Below, in pieces: positions 16,965 to 25,383 of a stretch of 36,754 bases of DNA. How positions within the stretch are numbered: position 1 is the first letter of the stretch; each line of letters begins with the position of its first letter. A program made the position numbers and the translations under genes. Under the pieces are notes generated by a model. It saw nothing but the letters and a program-made list of their open reading frames with translations. It was not told where the DNA came from and searched no databases. Source of the stretch: Chitinispirillaceae bacterium (GTDB lineage: Bacteria; Fibrobacterota; Chitinivibrionia; Chitinivibrionales; Chitinispirillaceae); the NCBI GenBank assembly GCA_016930275.1, contig JAFGHA010000270.1, positions 1 to 36,754 of the forward strand. The letters run 5' to 3'.

Positions 16965-18974
16965 GTGCTGCAACGATATCTGATCATCAATCCCGATACT
17001 CCCGATACCCGCACGATTGTGCTCACGCAACAGTCATACCGGATCGGACGGGGCAGGAGTGCCGATATCCGTATCTCCAGTAAAAACGTTTCCGCGCTGC
17101 ACTGTTCGCTGCAGCTCGATGAAGCGGGGTGCCGCCTAGGTGATCTTGACAGCACAAACGGAACGTTTGTCAATGGACGCCGATCGAAAAAAAAACAGCT
17201 TGTCAACGGTGATCTCATCACGCTCGGTGACGCTGCACTGCGGTACGATGAAAAAGAGGTAACCGAGGATGCCGCGCACATCACGACGGCGTTTTTCCGG
17301 TTGCCGGAAAGCGTACAGGACGGACGGCTGGCGGAGCTGCTCGCCGACCTGAAAAACGGGACACTGTCTTCGCCGGCCGCCGCTGAAGCCGCGGCGCTGC
17401 TGGAGCTTTACGGAAGAAACAACCGGCTGCTCGAAACGCTCTACGCACTGCTCGAACGCGTACTTGCCGTGTCGGACCGGAACGCCGCGATCGCCATGGT
17501 ACTGGCGGAACTGCGCAGTCTGCTCGGCCTAGAGATCGCATCGCTCTATCTTGTCGGTGACAACCGTTTCGGCATTCTGGAAGACGATGTTCTCGAATGG
17601 AGTGAGGAATATCCGGTAGTGAGCCGGTCGGTACTCACCACGGTTCTTGCAACGAAAAAACCGCTGGTGATCGAAGAGGTCGACGGCGACGGCTCCGGGA
17701 TGAAGACCCTGATGCGGTTCAAAATAAGGTCGGTTCTCTGTTTTCCGGTAATGGATCGTGAAAAAGCGGTTTCAGGAGTGGTCTACTGTGTTTCGCGGAG
17801 TGCGGGACAGCTGGAACTGCTCAGGGATGACCGGCATTTCATCAATGCCTGTTCGACGTTCATCAGCCTGGTACTCGAGAATCTGCAGGTTATCGAACGG
17901 GAAAAGCGGGCTGCCTCCGTACGTGCCCGCAAGAGTTCGGAACGCCACTTTACCCCGATTATTTCGCGTCTGGTTCAGGAACGTGAGAATCTTTCGTTGA
18001 AGCTGGGGGAGGGAACAGCCGGTGAGGAATTTTTCGGTCTGGAGGAAAAACACGGCGGACCACTGCGTGAGTTCATCGGTAAAGCCGCGCCGACGGGGCT
18101 GCCGGTACTTGTCACCGGCGAAACAGGAGTGGGAAAGTCACTGTTCGCGAAAGTGCTCCACCGTGCATCCGGCGTATCGGGACCTTTTACCGTTATCGAC
18201 TGCACCACGATTCCCCGTGAACTGCTCGAAAGTGAACTCTTCGGGCATGAGAAGGGCGCCTTTACCGGTGCACATGCCCGGAAAGAAGGTAAAGTGAAAA
18301 ATGCCGACGGCGGAACGCTGTTCATCGACGAGATCGGTGAGCTTGACATACCGCTGCAGGCGAAACTGCTGCGGTTCATACAGACCGGTGAATACGAACC
18401 GCTCGGATCATCAACGGTGCACCACAGCAATGCCCGGATCATCGCCGCCACCAACCGTGATCTCAAATCGGAGGTTGCCGAAAAACGGTTCAGGGAGGAT
18501 CTCTACTACCGGCTCAACGTGCTCGCGGTCGAACTGCCGCCGCTGCGGAGCAGGCCCGAAGCGGTGCTGCTTTTCGCCGAACATTTCCTCAGGCGGTATG
18601 CACCGCGCCTCAATCCCGCGGCGGAAGAATTTTCCGATGCGGCAAAGCGGCTCCTTGCGGCCTACCGGTGGCCGGGAAATATCCGTGAACTGGAAAATAC
18701 GGTAATGCGTGCACTGGTCAACGTTCAGGGGGGCCGTATCGATGCGGACCACTGTTCACTGGAACTCCAGACTATAACGGAAGATCTTTCCGGCGAGGGG
18801 GCCGCCGAAACAAACGGTGATGCGCTTGATCTCAAGGCGGCCAGGGAGCGGACCGACCGGATACTGATCACCCGTGCGCTCGAAAGTACGGGAAGAAATG
18901 TCTCCCGGGCCGCGGAACTGTTGCGCATCAGCCGCAATTCGCTGATGGATCTGATGAAAAAATACGGACTGTAA
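16965..18974 (+). CDS. FHA-GAF-AAA+-Fis sigma-54-dependent activator
   Basis: A 669-residue bacterial enhancer-binding protein. An N-terminal FHA domain (residues ~20-95) has the phosphothreonine-pocket residues in GRGRSADIRI (Arg29), Ser43/His46 and STNGTFVNG (Asn65). A GAF-like domain (~145-310) follows. The AAA+ core (~355-590) has Walker A GETGVGKS (Lys391), the sigma-54-contacting GAFTGA (431-436), Walker B GGTLFIDE, and the RFREDLYYRLNV sensor region. A Fis-type helix-turn-helix ends the protein (NVSRAAELLRISRNSLMDLM). The FHA domain predicts control by Thr phosphorylation, and a Hanks kinase is encoded two genes upstream. The start is GTG 16965 with GGAG 9 bases upstream, 13 bp after the previous gene. 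It probably drives the sigma-54-type promoter at 22040. Confidence 0.96.
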   Translation: MLQRYLIINPDTPDTRTIVLTQQSYRIGRGRSADIRISSKNVSALHCSLQLDEAGCRLGDLDSTNGTFVNGRRSKKKQLVNGDLITLGDAALRYDEKEVTEDAAHITTAFFRLPESVQDGRLAELLADLKNGTLSSPAAAEAAALLELYGRNNRLLETLYALLERVLAVSDRNAAIAMVLAELRSLLGLEIASLYLVGDNRFGILEDDVLEWSEEYPVVSRSVLTTVLATKKPLVIEEVDGDGSGMKTLMRFKIRSVLCFPVMDREKAVSGVVYCVSRSAGQLELLRDDRHFINACSTFISLVLENLQVIEREKRAASVRARKSSERHFTPIISRLVQERENLSLKLGEGTAGEEFFGLEEKHGGPLREFIGKAAPTGLPVLVTGETGVGKSLFAKVLHRASGVSGPFTVIDCTTIPRELLESELFGHEKGAFTGAHARKEGKVKNADGGTLFIDEIGELDIPLQAKLLRFIQTGEYEPLGSSTVHHSNARIIAATNRDLKSEVAEKRFREDLYYRLNVLAVELPPLRSRPEAVLLFAEHFLRRYAPRLNPAAEEFSDAAKRLLAAYRWPGNIRELENTVMRALVNVQGGRIDADHCSLELQTITEDLSGEGAAETNGDALDLKAARERTDRILITRALESTGRNVSRAAELLRISRNSLMDLMKKYGL

Positions 18975-18979
18975 CGGCT

Positions 18980-20287
18980 ATGCATGCCCGAAGCATTACC
19001 AGACGATGCGGTTATCCGCCCTTGCGCCGGCCGGGGGTGATTCTTCTCTCGGTGAGTATTGTTTCATTCCTTTCCTGCAACCGGTTCGTCGATTCGCTCC
19101 GGCCGTTTTCTCCCTCGACCGTGACCGTGACCGGACATATTCTCGACAGTGTTTCACAAAAACCGGTCAAGAATGCTGCGATAATCGTCGTTGATGGTGA
19201 CATTTCCGCAGTTACCGATTCTGAAGGTCTTTTTCATCTCAGGAATGTCACGACCGGCGACCATGAACTCCGGATCACCGCAAGCGGTTACGATACGATG
19301 GAATCCGGACTCGATGTCACACTCGATACTCCACGGAACAGCTATTACCTGAACCGGACGAATCTGCCGCCGAAAATCGAAAGCGTTTCCATCGATACGG
19401 CTGATCGGAAATTTCTCGAAGATACGCTTACCCTAACTTTTTCCGCGACGGATTCAACCGGAGGAATCATCGCTGTTGCCCTGTCGGTCGATGACAGCTT
19501 ATCTCCGGTTGAAAAGGAAATTCCATTTACAGAACCGGTGTTCTCGGTACGTGATTCGTTTACACTGTGCGGTCTGACGGCGGGTAAGCATACCGCAACC
19601 CTGCGGATTGTCGGTGCCGGTAACGATACCACTGCCGATACCGTGACGTTCGACCTTTCGAAACCGCGGAAACCCTCATTCGCCCTGATACGCACCGGCA
19701 CCGAAGGATTCATCGTCGGTAAACCGGGGTATCTGCAGATCGCCGTCACCGATGCCGATTCGGTGGTGACCCATATCACCATCGACTGGGGAGACGGCAG
19801 TGAAATCTCCACATCCTTCGCGCTGCAGGGAACCTACTGGCATTCGTACACCGACGAACAACCGGCAGCTGTCATCGTTTCCGTATTTATTGACGATGCT
19901 GTCATTGACAGCACGTTGAACCTGGATGTGATACGGATCGATCCGCCGCTTCTTGACAATAATCTCAAGTTTATCCCGAGCCAGTACCTGGCGCCGCACG
20001 ATTCGACACTGCTTATCGTCGTCCGGGTGCTTGAAATCAAGGACGACTGGGTCAAACAGATCATCTGGATCGTCAATGAGAACGATCCTTCGGCATTCGC
20101 TTATCACCGTGATACGCTTTCCATGGAGAGCGGCGCGGTAAGCGACACGACCGAAAATATGTTTTTTCATGAATTCCCGACCGCGCAGTTCAAAGGAACG
20201 AACATCGTCGAGGTCAGGGTCGTTGACGGTGATGATAATTCGAGTACGGTATCGGGAACGTTCTTCATTGCCGGAAAAGGAGACTGA
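18980..20287 (+). CDS. Lipoprotein with carboxypeptidase-regulatory-like domain
   Basis: A 435-residue surface or periplasmic lipoprotein. The N-terminus carries a hydrophobic helix and a lipobox-like SIVSFLSC, putting the lipidated Cys at about residue 33. A carboxypeptidase-regulatory-like beta-sandwich follows (~47-120; GHILDSVSQKPVKNAAIIVV, DSEGLFHLRNVTTGDHEL). Three further beta-rich repeats with PKD/Ig-like character come after it (for example VVTHITIDWGDGSEIS). No catalytic motif is seen. It lies 5 bp after the sigma-54 activator, so it is likely in the same operon. The role is unknown; an adhesive or carbohydrate-binding scaffold would fit. The Shine-Dalgarno is weak, so expression may rely on coupling. 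Confidence 0.75.
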   Translation: MHARSITRRCGYPPLRRPGVILLSVSIVSFLSCNRFVDSLRPFSPSTVTVTGHILDSVSQKPVKNAAIIVVDGDISAVTDSEGLFHLRNVTTGDHELRITASGYDTMESGLDVTLDTPRNSYYLNRTNLPPKIESVSIDTADRKFLEDTLTLTFSATDSTGGIIAVALSVDDSLSPVEKEIPFTEPVFSVRDSFTLCGLTAGKHTATLRIVGAGNDTTADTVTFDLSKPRKPSFALIRTGTEGFIVGKPGYLQIAVTDADSVVTHITIDWGDGSEISTSFALQGTYWHSYTDEQPAAVIVSVFIDDAVIDSTLNLDVIRIDPPLLDNNLKFIPSQYLAPHDSTLLIVVRVLEIKDDWVKQIIWIVNENDPSAFAYHRDTLSMESGAVSDTTENMFFHEFPTAQFKGTNIVEVRVVDGDDNSSTVSGTFFIAGKGD

Positions 20288-20296
20288 AAGTGTGCA

Positions 20297-20330
20297 GTTT
20301 CCTGGCAGCGAGGCTTCGTCGCAGGAACAC
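20297..20330 (+). other. Possible hairpin after the lipoprotein gene
   Basis: Imperfect arms GTTTCCTG and CAGGAAC flank a GC-rich loop, starting about 10 bases after the stop of the lipoprotein gene. There is no T-tract, so it may attenuate rather than terminate. Weak support. Confidence 0.2.
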
Positions 20331-20431
20331 AACAGCGCTAACGCATTGATATGCTGCTGGGAAGATTACAGACAGCTGAAGGAACGGCAATTGCTTATAG
20401 TGATAGTGTGATTATGCAGTAAGGGTTGACT

Positions 20432-21847
20432 ATGAAAAAGATATTTCAGAAGATTCATCGAATTCAGGGTGTGGTACTGCTGCTCTGCGGAGTCGGGTTC
20501 GGTGCCATCGATTCATTCGATTCAACGGTGGTCCGCACGATTCTCGATAAAATAGGATGGCGTGACGTTACCGTCGGCAGTGTCGTTTCTTCTCCGATCA
20601 GTGTCGAGACGGCGACTCCCGTTCGCGTTACTTCACTCAATTTAAATGCACGCAGCGAACTCCCGGTGATCAAGGAGCTTCCGCCGGAGATCAGTCAATT
20701 ACCGGAACTGATAACACTGACACTGAAGGGAAATGCACTTACCGGTCTTCCCGACACGGTGTCGACACTGCACAAACTCTCCCGTCTCGATCTCTCCCGC
20801 AACCGTTTTTCGGAACTTCCCTCAGCACTTGAGGGACTTCCGTTGCAGGTACTTATTGCCGATTACGACTCGATTGAAGCACTGCCGCAGTGGATCGGTA
20901 CGCTCTCACGACTGCAATCCGCCTCCTTTGCGAACAACCGTCTTACCGCCCTGCCGGTGGAGATAATTCGTTGCACTATGCTCACGACGCTCAATTGTGA
21001 TTCGAATATGATCGATTCAATTCCCACGGCATTGACTGAAGTCACCACGTTCCGGATGAGTATCAATGCCAACCGTCTCTGTTCGTTGGATGAAGCCGTT
21101 GCGGAATGGCTCGATGCGATTCAGCTGACCTCCGACTGGAGAGCCACTCAGCGTTGTGAAACGAGTTTCACCTCCGTGTATACCGAGGCGGTCACCGGAA
21201 CGGTGGTGCATGTTTCGGAGAGCAACGGTGAACAGATTGCCTCCTGCAGAGCGGTGGTTCTAGCATCCGTTGAAACCGGGTCGCTTTCCTGGTTTACCCT
21301 GCGGGAAGTTCTCAAAGTGGTATCGGTAACCTTCAGCGACTGTTTCACCGGTGCCGATTCCAATTACTTTCTGATAACGTTTTCCTGGGAGGATATCGGA
21401 GAGGCTCCTCCGGACGGTAAGGAACTCGCGATTTATTATGCTGTTAACGGCACATCGCAGTATCTCGGCGGCACGGTCGATCTTGAGAATAAAACCGTTT
21501 CGGTACGGGCGAACCGGGAGGGACAGTATTTGCTTACGATGCCCGACTACCGGGTGGAAGTCCGGCATTCCGCCGTAACCGCGGCGAAGTCCCGGCAAGC
21601 GGTGGAGATTGCGAATCGCAACGGTATTCACCTGCTGTGTTTTACCATGAATACAACGCAGACGGTACGGATACGGCTTCTCGGACTTGACGGTACAGTA
21701 CATGCCGAGCGAATTGTATCCGTTCCCGCCGGATCCAGTGCCTTCGGTCTCACTAAACTTTTCGGACCGTTGCGCAACGGGTACGGAATCATCGAAGTAC
21801 GGTCGGATCGGCTGCATTCCGTGCAGGTGCTGCGGCACTTCAGATAA
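20432..21847 (+). CDS. Secreted leucine-rich-repeat protein with C-terminal sorting-like module
   Basis: A 471-residue exported protein. The signal peptide covers MKKIFQKIHRIQGVVLLLCG onward, with cleavage near GFGA. The N-terminal half (about residues 60-205) has around six leucine-rich repeats of the L..L.L..N.L..LP..I type (for example LITLTLKGNALTGLP and LSRLDLSRNRFSELP), a fold used for protein binding. A beta-rich domain follows, and the last ~80 residues (TVRIRLLGLDGTVHAERIV, ending VQVLRHFR) resemble the C-terminal modules of the two large paralogues in this window. ATG 20432 is preferred over an in-frame TTG two codons upstream because AAGGG sits 6 bases before it. It lies 144 bp after the lipoprotein gene. 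Confidence 0.82.
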   Translation: MKKIFQKIHRIQGVVLLLCGVGFGAIDSFDSTVVRTILDKIGWRDVTVGSVVSSPISVETATPVRVTSLNLNARSELPVIKELPPEISQLPELITLTLKGNALTGLPDTVSTLHKLSRLDLSRNRFSELPSALEGLPLQVLIADYDSIEALPQWIGTLSRLQSASFANNRLTALPVEIIRCTMLTTLNCDSNMIDSIPTALTEVTTFRMSINANRLCSLDEAVAEWLDAIQLTSDWRATQRCETSFTSVYTEAVTGTVVHVSESNGEQIASCRAVVLASVETGSLSWFTLREVLKVVSVTFSDCFTGADSNYFLITFSWEDIGEAPPDGKELAIYYAVNGTSQYLGGTVDLENKTVSVRANREGQYLLTMPDYRVEVRHSAVTAAKSRQAVEIANRNGIHLLCFTMNTTQTVRIRLLGLDGTVHAERIVSVPAGSSAFGLTKLFGPLRNGYGIIEVRSDRLHSVQVLRHFR

Positions 21848-21912
21848 CGGTTTTCCGCTTTTATTACAATAACTCCGTTTTCCACCGGCATTCAACCGAT
21901 AATCCCGCCATC

Positions 21913-21951
21913 TGCCAGATAACCTGGCAGCAGGTGCCAGGAATCCTGGCA
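21913..21951 (+). promoter_or_regulatory. Two tandem dyads, candidate enhancer sites for the sigma-54 activator
   Basis: TGCCAG-ATAAC-CTGGCA (21913-21929) and TGCCAGG-AAT-CCTGGCA (21935-21951) are both perfect palindromes with the same outer sequence. Their centres (21921 and 21943) are 22 bp apart, about two helical turns. They sit about 120-145 bp before the predicted start of the promoter at 22040, the usual place for enhancer-binding-protein sites. They could alternatively form RNA hairpins downstream of the leucine-rich-repeat gene, but no T-tract follows. Confidence 0.65.
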
Positions 21952-22039
21952 CTGTCTGTAGGTGATTACCATAAGTACTTTTAATATTAACTTATTGAAA
22001 AACAGTATGTTATGATAGATCTTGCAAGAAAAAACGCTA

Positions 22040-22055
22040 TGGCACTATTCTTGCA
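22040..22055 (+). promoter_or_regulatory. Sigma-54 (-24/-12) promoter of paralogue B
   Basis: TGGCAC-TATTC-TTGCA matches the sigma-54 consensus TGGCAC-N5-TTGCA at every defined position, with the invariant GG (22041-22042) and GC (22053-22054) separated by exactly 10 bases. Transcription would start near 22066, giving a leader of about 44 bases before the ATG at 22110. An activator of the sigma-54 class is encoded 3 kb upstream on the same strand. Confidence 0.85.
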
Positions 22056-22109
22056 TTTCATCGGATACAATAAAAGTTGAACGTACACCAGCATCCGCAG
22101 GAGGTCTTC

Positions 22110-23945
22110 ATGCAATCCTCATTTACCCGTATACGCATAGCCTTACTGTTCTGTGCGCTTTGTGCTTCATCACTCATTGCACAGTCAATTGTTGCCGATC
22201 CGACTGAAAAGCCGTACCTCGTTCTGACGCCTCGTACCCCGAAGGCGAAGGTGGATACGGTGATCATGTATATCATGGTCGGTACAGCATCAAACTCCTG
22301 TATGGCACCCACGTTCAGTGATTGCAGGTTCACCATCGAACAAAGTCCCCTTGCCGTCTATCCACCATACTTTACCGTTAAAGTTTCGTTTACACAGGAT
22401 CCGCCGCCGAAAGACAGGGTATGCACCGCGATATATGACCCGGTTGATTACGGTCCCCGTTTCCTGCTTGGACCGCTTGGTGCCGGAACCTATCAGGTGA
22501 TTGACGCGGCAGAGGATACCGGCGATGGTGCGGTCGCTTCCCGGGTATACGGGGAGTTCATCATTCCCGATGAAACCATTGTCGATCCGGTCGCCTGCAC
22601 CATTAAAGGAACGGTGGTGGATGATCCGTATCCGCTGGAGCGGATGAGTATGCCGATACCGGATGCGGTGGTGTATCTCATCCCGGCGGATATGACCCTT
22701 GATACTGCCGCAGGGAGCATTGACCGGATTATCGCGTCCGGAGCCCGGGATTCCGCGGTAACCGACCGCAGCGGGCTGTATTCATTCAGTAAGGTTCCTT
22801 TCGGATCGTACCTGCTTGCCTGTCGTCATCCGGACTACCGGACTGTTTCGGTGATGGCGGTGGTACGCAGAGATACCACAATCAATTTCGTCCTCATCCC
22901 GATAAAAGCCTCGGCATCGATAACGGGAACCGTTTCTCTGATTTCCACCGACGTTGCCCGTCCGGAACCGGTTGCGGGATGCACGGTCTTTGTGAGCAGG
23001 GACGCTATAGTCGATACACGCATTATCGCCGGACCGATGCTTCGTGCGATAACCGACAAAGAGGGAAAATATACCATTACCGATATACCGGTTACTGCCA
23101 ACGGTGAAGTGTGGATGGTCCGTGCCGTTTCGGGTGAATTTTCCGAAACGAAAAAAACGATTCTCTCAAACGGAACGACCGCTTCGATTGATTTCAGCTT
23201 CAGTGAAGCGTATGCGAACAGTGCATCAGTCGTTTTCAAAGGTGCCACCTTCACCGTCGCATCGGAAAAGTATGTCTATCAGGAGGATGAACCGCTCAAG
23301 ATCCGGTACAGCATTACCAATCCGACCAGAACCGATATGACGTTCGGTCCTTTTTCGCGGGGATGTGAGTATGACCTGATTGTCAGCAACGGCAACGACA
23401 AGGTGGTCTACCGCGCCTCCGCGCAGCCGGTGTGCCTCGATGTTGAAAGTGCAATTACCGTTGAAGCCGGACAGACAGTCAGTCACGATTTTCCCGCCCT
23501 GTATATCTCGGATCTGATGGCGGCGATACTCGAGGACCGGATGGTTGCTCCACGCTCGATCAGCATTCGCGTATCGGCACGATTGCAGGGCATGGAGTAT
23601 GATTCCACTATTACGACGGTGCCGGTAACCTTCGAGTTCAGTTATCCGGTGGCAACGACGACTGCGGCACCGAAGGTACCGAAAGGTTCCACGGTCGCCT
23701 ACAATGCGGCGCGGAATCTTCTTTCGTTCACTATTGACAAGCCGCAAAACGTGGCGGTGAAGGTGTATTCCCTCGACGGGGCCATGGTGCCGCTCACCGT
23801 TCACCGGCAGTTTCCCGCGGGGATGCATCAACTCTCCCTGCAGAACGTACTGCGTAATGGAGCGCGCGGCAGGGGAGTGTACGTCATCGGTGTGAAGGGC
23901 AACGGTTTTGAAAAGAGGTTCAGTACCGTCAATCTGATACGTTAA
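22110..23945 (+). CDS. Secreted multidomain protein with BsuPI-like and C-terminal sorting-like domains (paralogue B)
   Basis: A 611-residue exported protein, the full-length paralogue of the gene at 7497. The signal peptide (MQSSFTRIRIALLFCALCAS) is cleaved near LIAQS. The cysteine-bearing N-terminal domain keeps NSCMAPTFSDC and RVCTAIYDPVDYGP. Two carboxypeptidase-regulatory-like domains follow (DRSGLYSFSKVPFGSYLL; DKEGKYTITDIPVTANGEVW), then the BsuPI-like domain (IRYSITNPTRTDMTFGPFS, GCEYDLIVS) and the C-terminal module (VAVKVYSLDGAMVPL..GVYVIGVKG..FEKRF). ATG 22110 is chosen over an in-frame TTG at 22077 because AGGAGG lies 6 bases upstream, the start aligns with paralogue A and the signal peptide follows directly. 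It is preceded by a sigma-54 promoter and tandem dyads, and followed by a strong hairpin. Probably a regulated surface or secreted protein; ligand unknown. Confidence 0.88.
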   Translation: MQSSFTRIRIALLFCALCASSLIAQSIVADPTEKPYLVLTPRTPKAKVDTVIMYIMVGTASNSCMAPTFSDCRFTIEQSPLAVYPPYFTVKVSFTQDPPPKDRVCTAIYDPVDYGPRFLLGPLGAGTYQVIDAAEDTGDGAVASRVYGEFIIPDETIVDPVACTIKGTVVDDPYPLERMSMPIPDAVVYLIPADMTLDTAAGSIDRIIASGARDSAVTDRSGLYSFSKVPFGSYLLACRHPDYRTVSVMAVVRRDTTINFVLIPIKASASITGTVSLISTDVARPEPVAGCTVFVSRDAIVDTRIIAGPMLRAITDKEGKYTITDIPVTANGEVWMVRAVSGEFSETKKTILSNGTTASIDFSFSEAYANSASVVFKGATFTVASEKYVYQEDEPLKIRYSITNPTRTDMTFGPFSRGCEYDLIVSNGNDKVVYRASAQPVCLDVESAITVEAGQTVSHDFPALYISDLMAAILEDRMVAPRSISIRVSARLQGMEYDSTITTVPVTFEFSYPVATTTAAPKVPKGSTVAYNAARNLLSFTIDKPQNVAVKVYSLDGAMVPLTVHRQFPAGMHQLSLQNVLRNGARGRGVYVIGVKGNGFEKRFSTVNLIR

Positions 23946-23981
23946 ATTTCGGGGGCGGTGTTCGTACGCAGGTAGGCTGGA

Positions 23982-24018
23982 GTCAAGGGCGTCCGTGTTG
24001 CACACGGACGCCCTTGAC
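23982..24018. terminator. Perfect 17-bp hairpin between convergent genes
   Basis: The arms 23982-23998 and 24002-24018 are exact reverse complements over 17 bp with a 3-base loop (TGC). The hairpin sits midway between the stop of paralogue B and the stop of the convergent membrane-protein gene. Its position fits a bidirectional terminator, although neither side has a clear T-tract. It could also act as an RNA 3'-end stabiliser. Confidence 0.65.
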
Positions 24019-24035
24019 ATTGTAGTTCCTATCAG

Positions 24036-24917
24036 CTATTCCGATTCGACCATTTCGGAAGCTTTAACGAACATCAGCACTACCGCGATTATCGTGAGCG
24101 GTACGCCGGCGATCCACAGAAATGCCATGATGCCACCCGCTTCCAGCGAGGGAATGTAATAACGCACGTTGCTCGAAGAGAGGGAAGGTACCATCAGAAG
24201 AATCATGATGGAAGAAACAGCATTGGCTATATACATAAGACCGAGAGAATATACCCCCCAGATTTTTTTATTCAGAAAACCGGCAAAGAATACGGAAAAC
24301 AGAATCAGGGCGATAACCGAAAAACCGAGATTGGCTTCGTTTCTTCCCCAGACCGGAGTACCCGTCATCAGTGAAAGCAGCGCTTCGAGAATCATCATCG
24401 TGGTGACCCCGGAAACGAACAGTCGGGCATTCGTCCATGATTGCGCCCGGTGCAGCGCATCCGGCGTACCCTCTTCCATCCAGGTGTCAATCTCCTTCTT
24501 CCGGGCGGTTTCTCCCCAGAATGCAACCGTACACCCCCAGTCTCTGCCGTTATTGCCATACGGGAGTTTGTACCTGATGATCTTCAGGCAATAAGGGGTA
24601 CTGTTGAAGGTGAATGAGTATTCGAAAAGAGTGCCCTCGACCGGTGTGTCTTTCAATGGTGATTGAACCATCTGCACTTCTTCAAGATTACCGTTTTTCG
24701 TGAAGTAGGTACCCAGCGATGCGTTGTCAATTTTATCCAATGATGCCTTGTCCGGTTCCAGGGTGATCGTGCCGCAGGTATCCACACCATTTTTAAAGGA
24801 GGCGCGTACGATTACTCCCGATGGTGAGCACACGCGCGGCATTCCGACAACGGACAAATCGTCGGAATGCTGAAAATGAAACAGGGCATTTTTGTACTGC
24901 AGTTTTCCGAATGTCAT
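24036..24917 (-). CDS. Conserved-looking membrane protein of unknown function
   Basis: A 293-residue protein I do not recognise. The N-terminal half (residues 1-~145) is soluble and mixed alpha/beta, with cysteines in VDTCGTITLEP and TPYCLKIIRYK. The C-terminal half has four hydrophobic segments (about 165-185, 195-215, 222-245 and 262-285) and ends in a short acidic tail. There is no signal peptide, so the N-terminal domain should be cytoplasmic. GGAG 5 bases before the ATG supports the start. It is oriented with the M23 peptidase gene but separated by 466 bp, and it converges on paralogue B. Confidence 0.65.
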   Translation of the reverse strand: MTFGKLQYKNALFHFQHSDDLSVVGMPRVCSPSGVIVRASFKNGVDTCGTITLEPDKASLDKIDNASLGTYFTKNGNLEEVQMVQSPLKDTPVEGTLFEYSFTFNSTPYCLKIIRYKLPYGNNGRDWGCTVAFWGETARKKEIDTWMEEGTPDALHRAQSWTNARLFVSGVTTMMILEALLSLMTGTPVWGRNEANLGFSVIALILFSVFFAGFLNKKIWGVYSLGLMYIANAVSSIMILLMVPSLSSSNVRYYIPSLEAGGIMAFLWIAGVPLTIIAVVLMFVKASEMVESE

Positions 24918-25383
24918 AACGCTCCATTTCTATCCATGCTTTTCCGGACAGTTGCCGCGACCGGTGAACAGGGAACCGGTCGCTTCAGGGGTCCGAATGA
25001 ACGGATGTTCGTTATCTGCGGCTGAATATACTGCTGATGACTCTGCCTGTTTCGGTTCCTTTCACGATAAGCCCCCTGTTGACCGCTTTATCCAGACCGA
25101 TCGGACGGATATGGAGTTTAATAGGTGGCTGTAGCGGGCAATGCAAGAAACAGTACCTGTTCGTATCTGGAGGCTTCCGGTGACCGAAACCGGAAACCAG
25201 TAAAGCAGCTATGGAATGTGATGTCTTTCACAGCGATAACCGAATGATTTTTTACATGGTATGGGGTGACGTCAGCTCAGGAACCCGATGACGGCAAGCG
25301 AAGTGCGGGCAAAGGATAGCATCCGTTGGAAGCTGCCTTCAGGTGAAAATCATGTCGTTGTTCATGAGAAATCGGGGACGTGC
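24918..25383. other. Intergenic stretch, no gene recognised
   Basis: Contains a perfect 9-bp inverted repeat (GCGACCGGT 24957-24965, ACCGGTCGC 24975-24983) just upstream of the membrane-protein gene. No open frame here has a credible start or domain. On the minus strand a short tract just beyond the hairpin reads LDKAVNRGLIVKGTETGR and may be a gene remnant that I cannot assign. Confidence 0.5.

Noticed and set aside
25000..25140. Minus-strand tract resembling the C-terminus of ribosomal protein S20 (LDKAVNRGLIVKGTETGR)
   Set aside because: Similarity is short and partial; there is no start and the family's basic C-terminal signature is not present.
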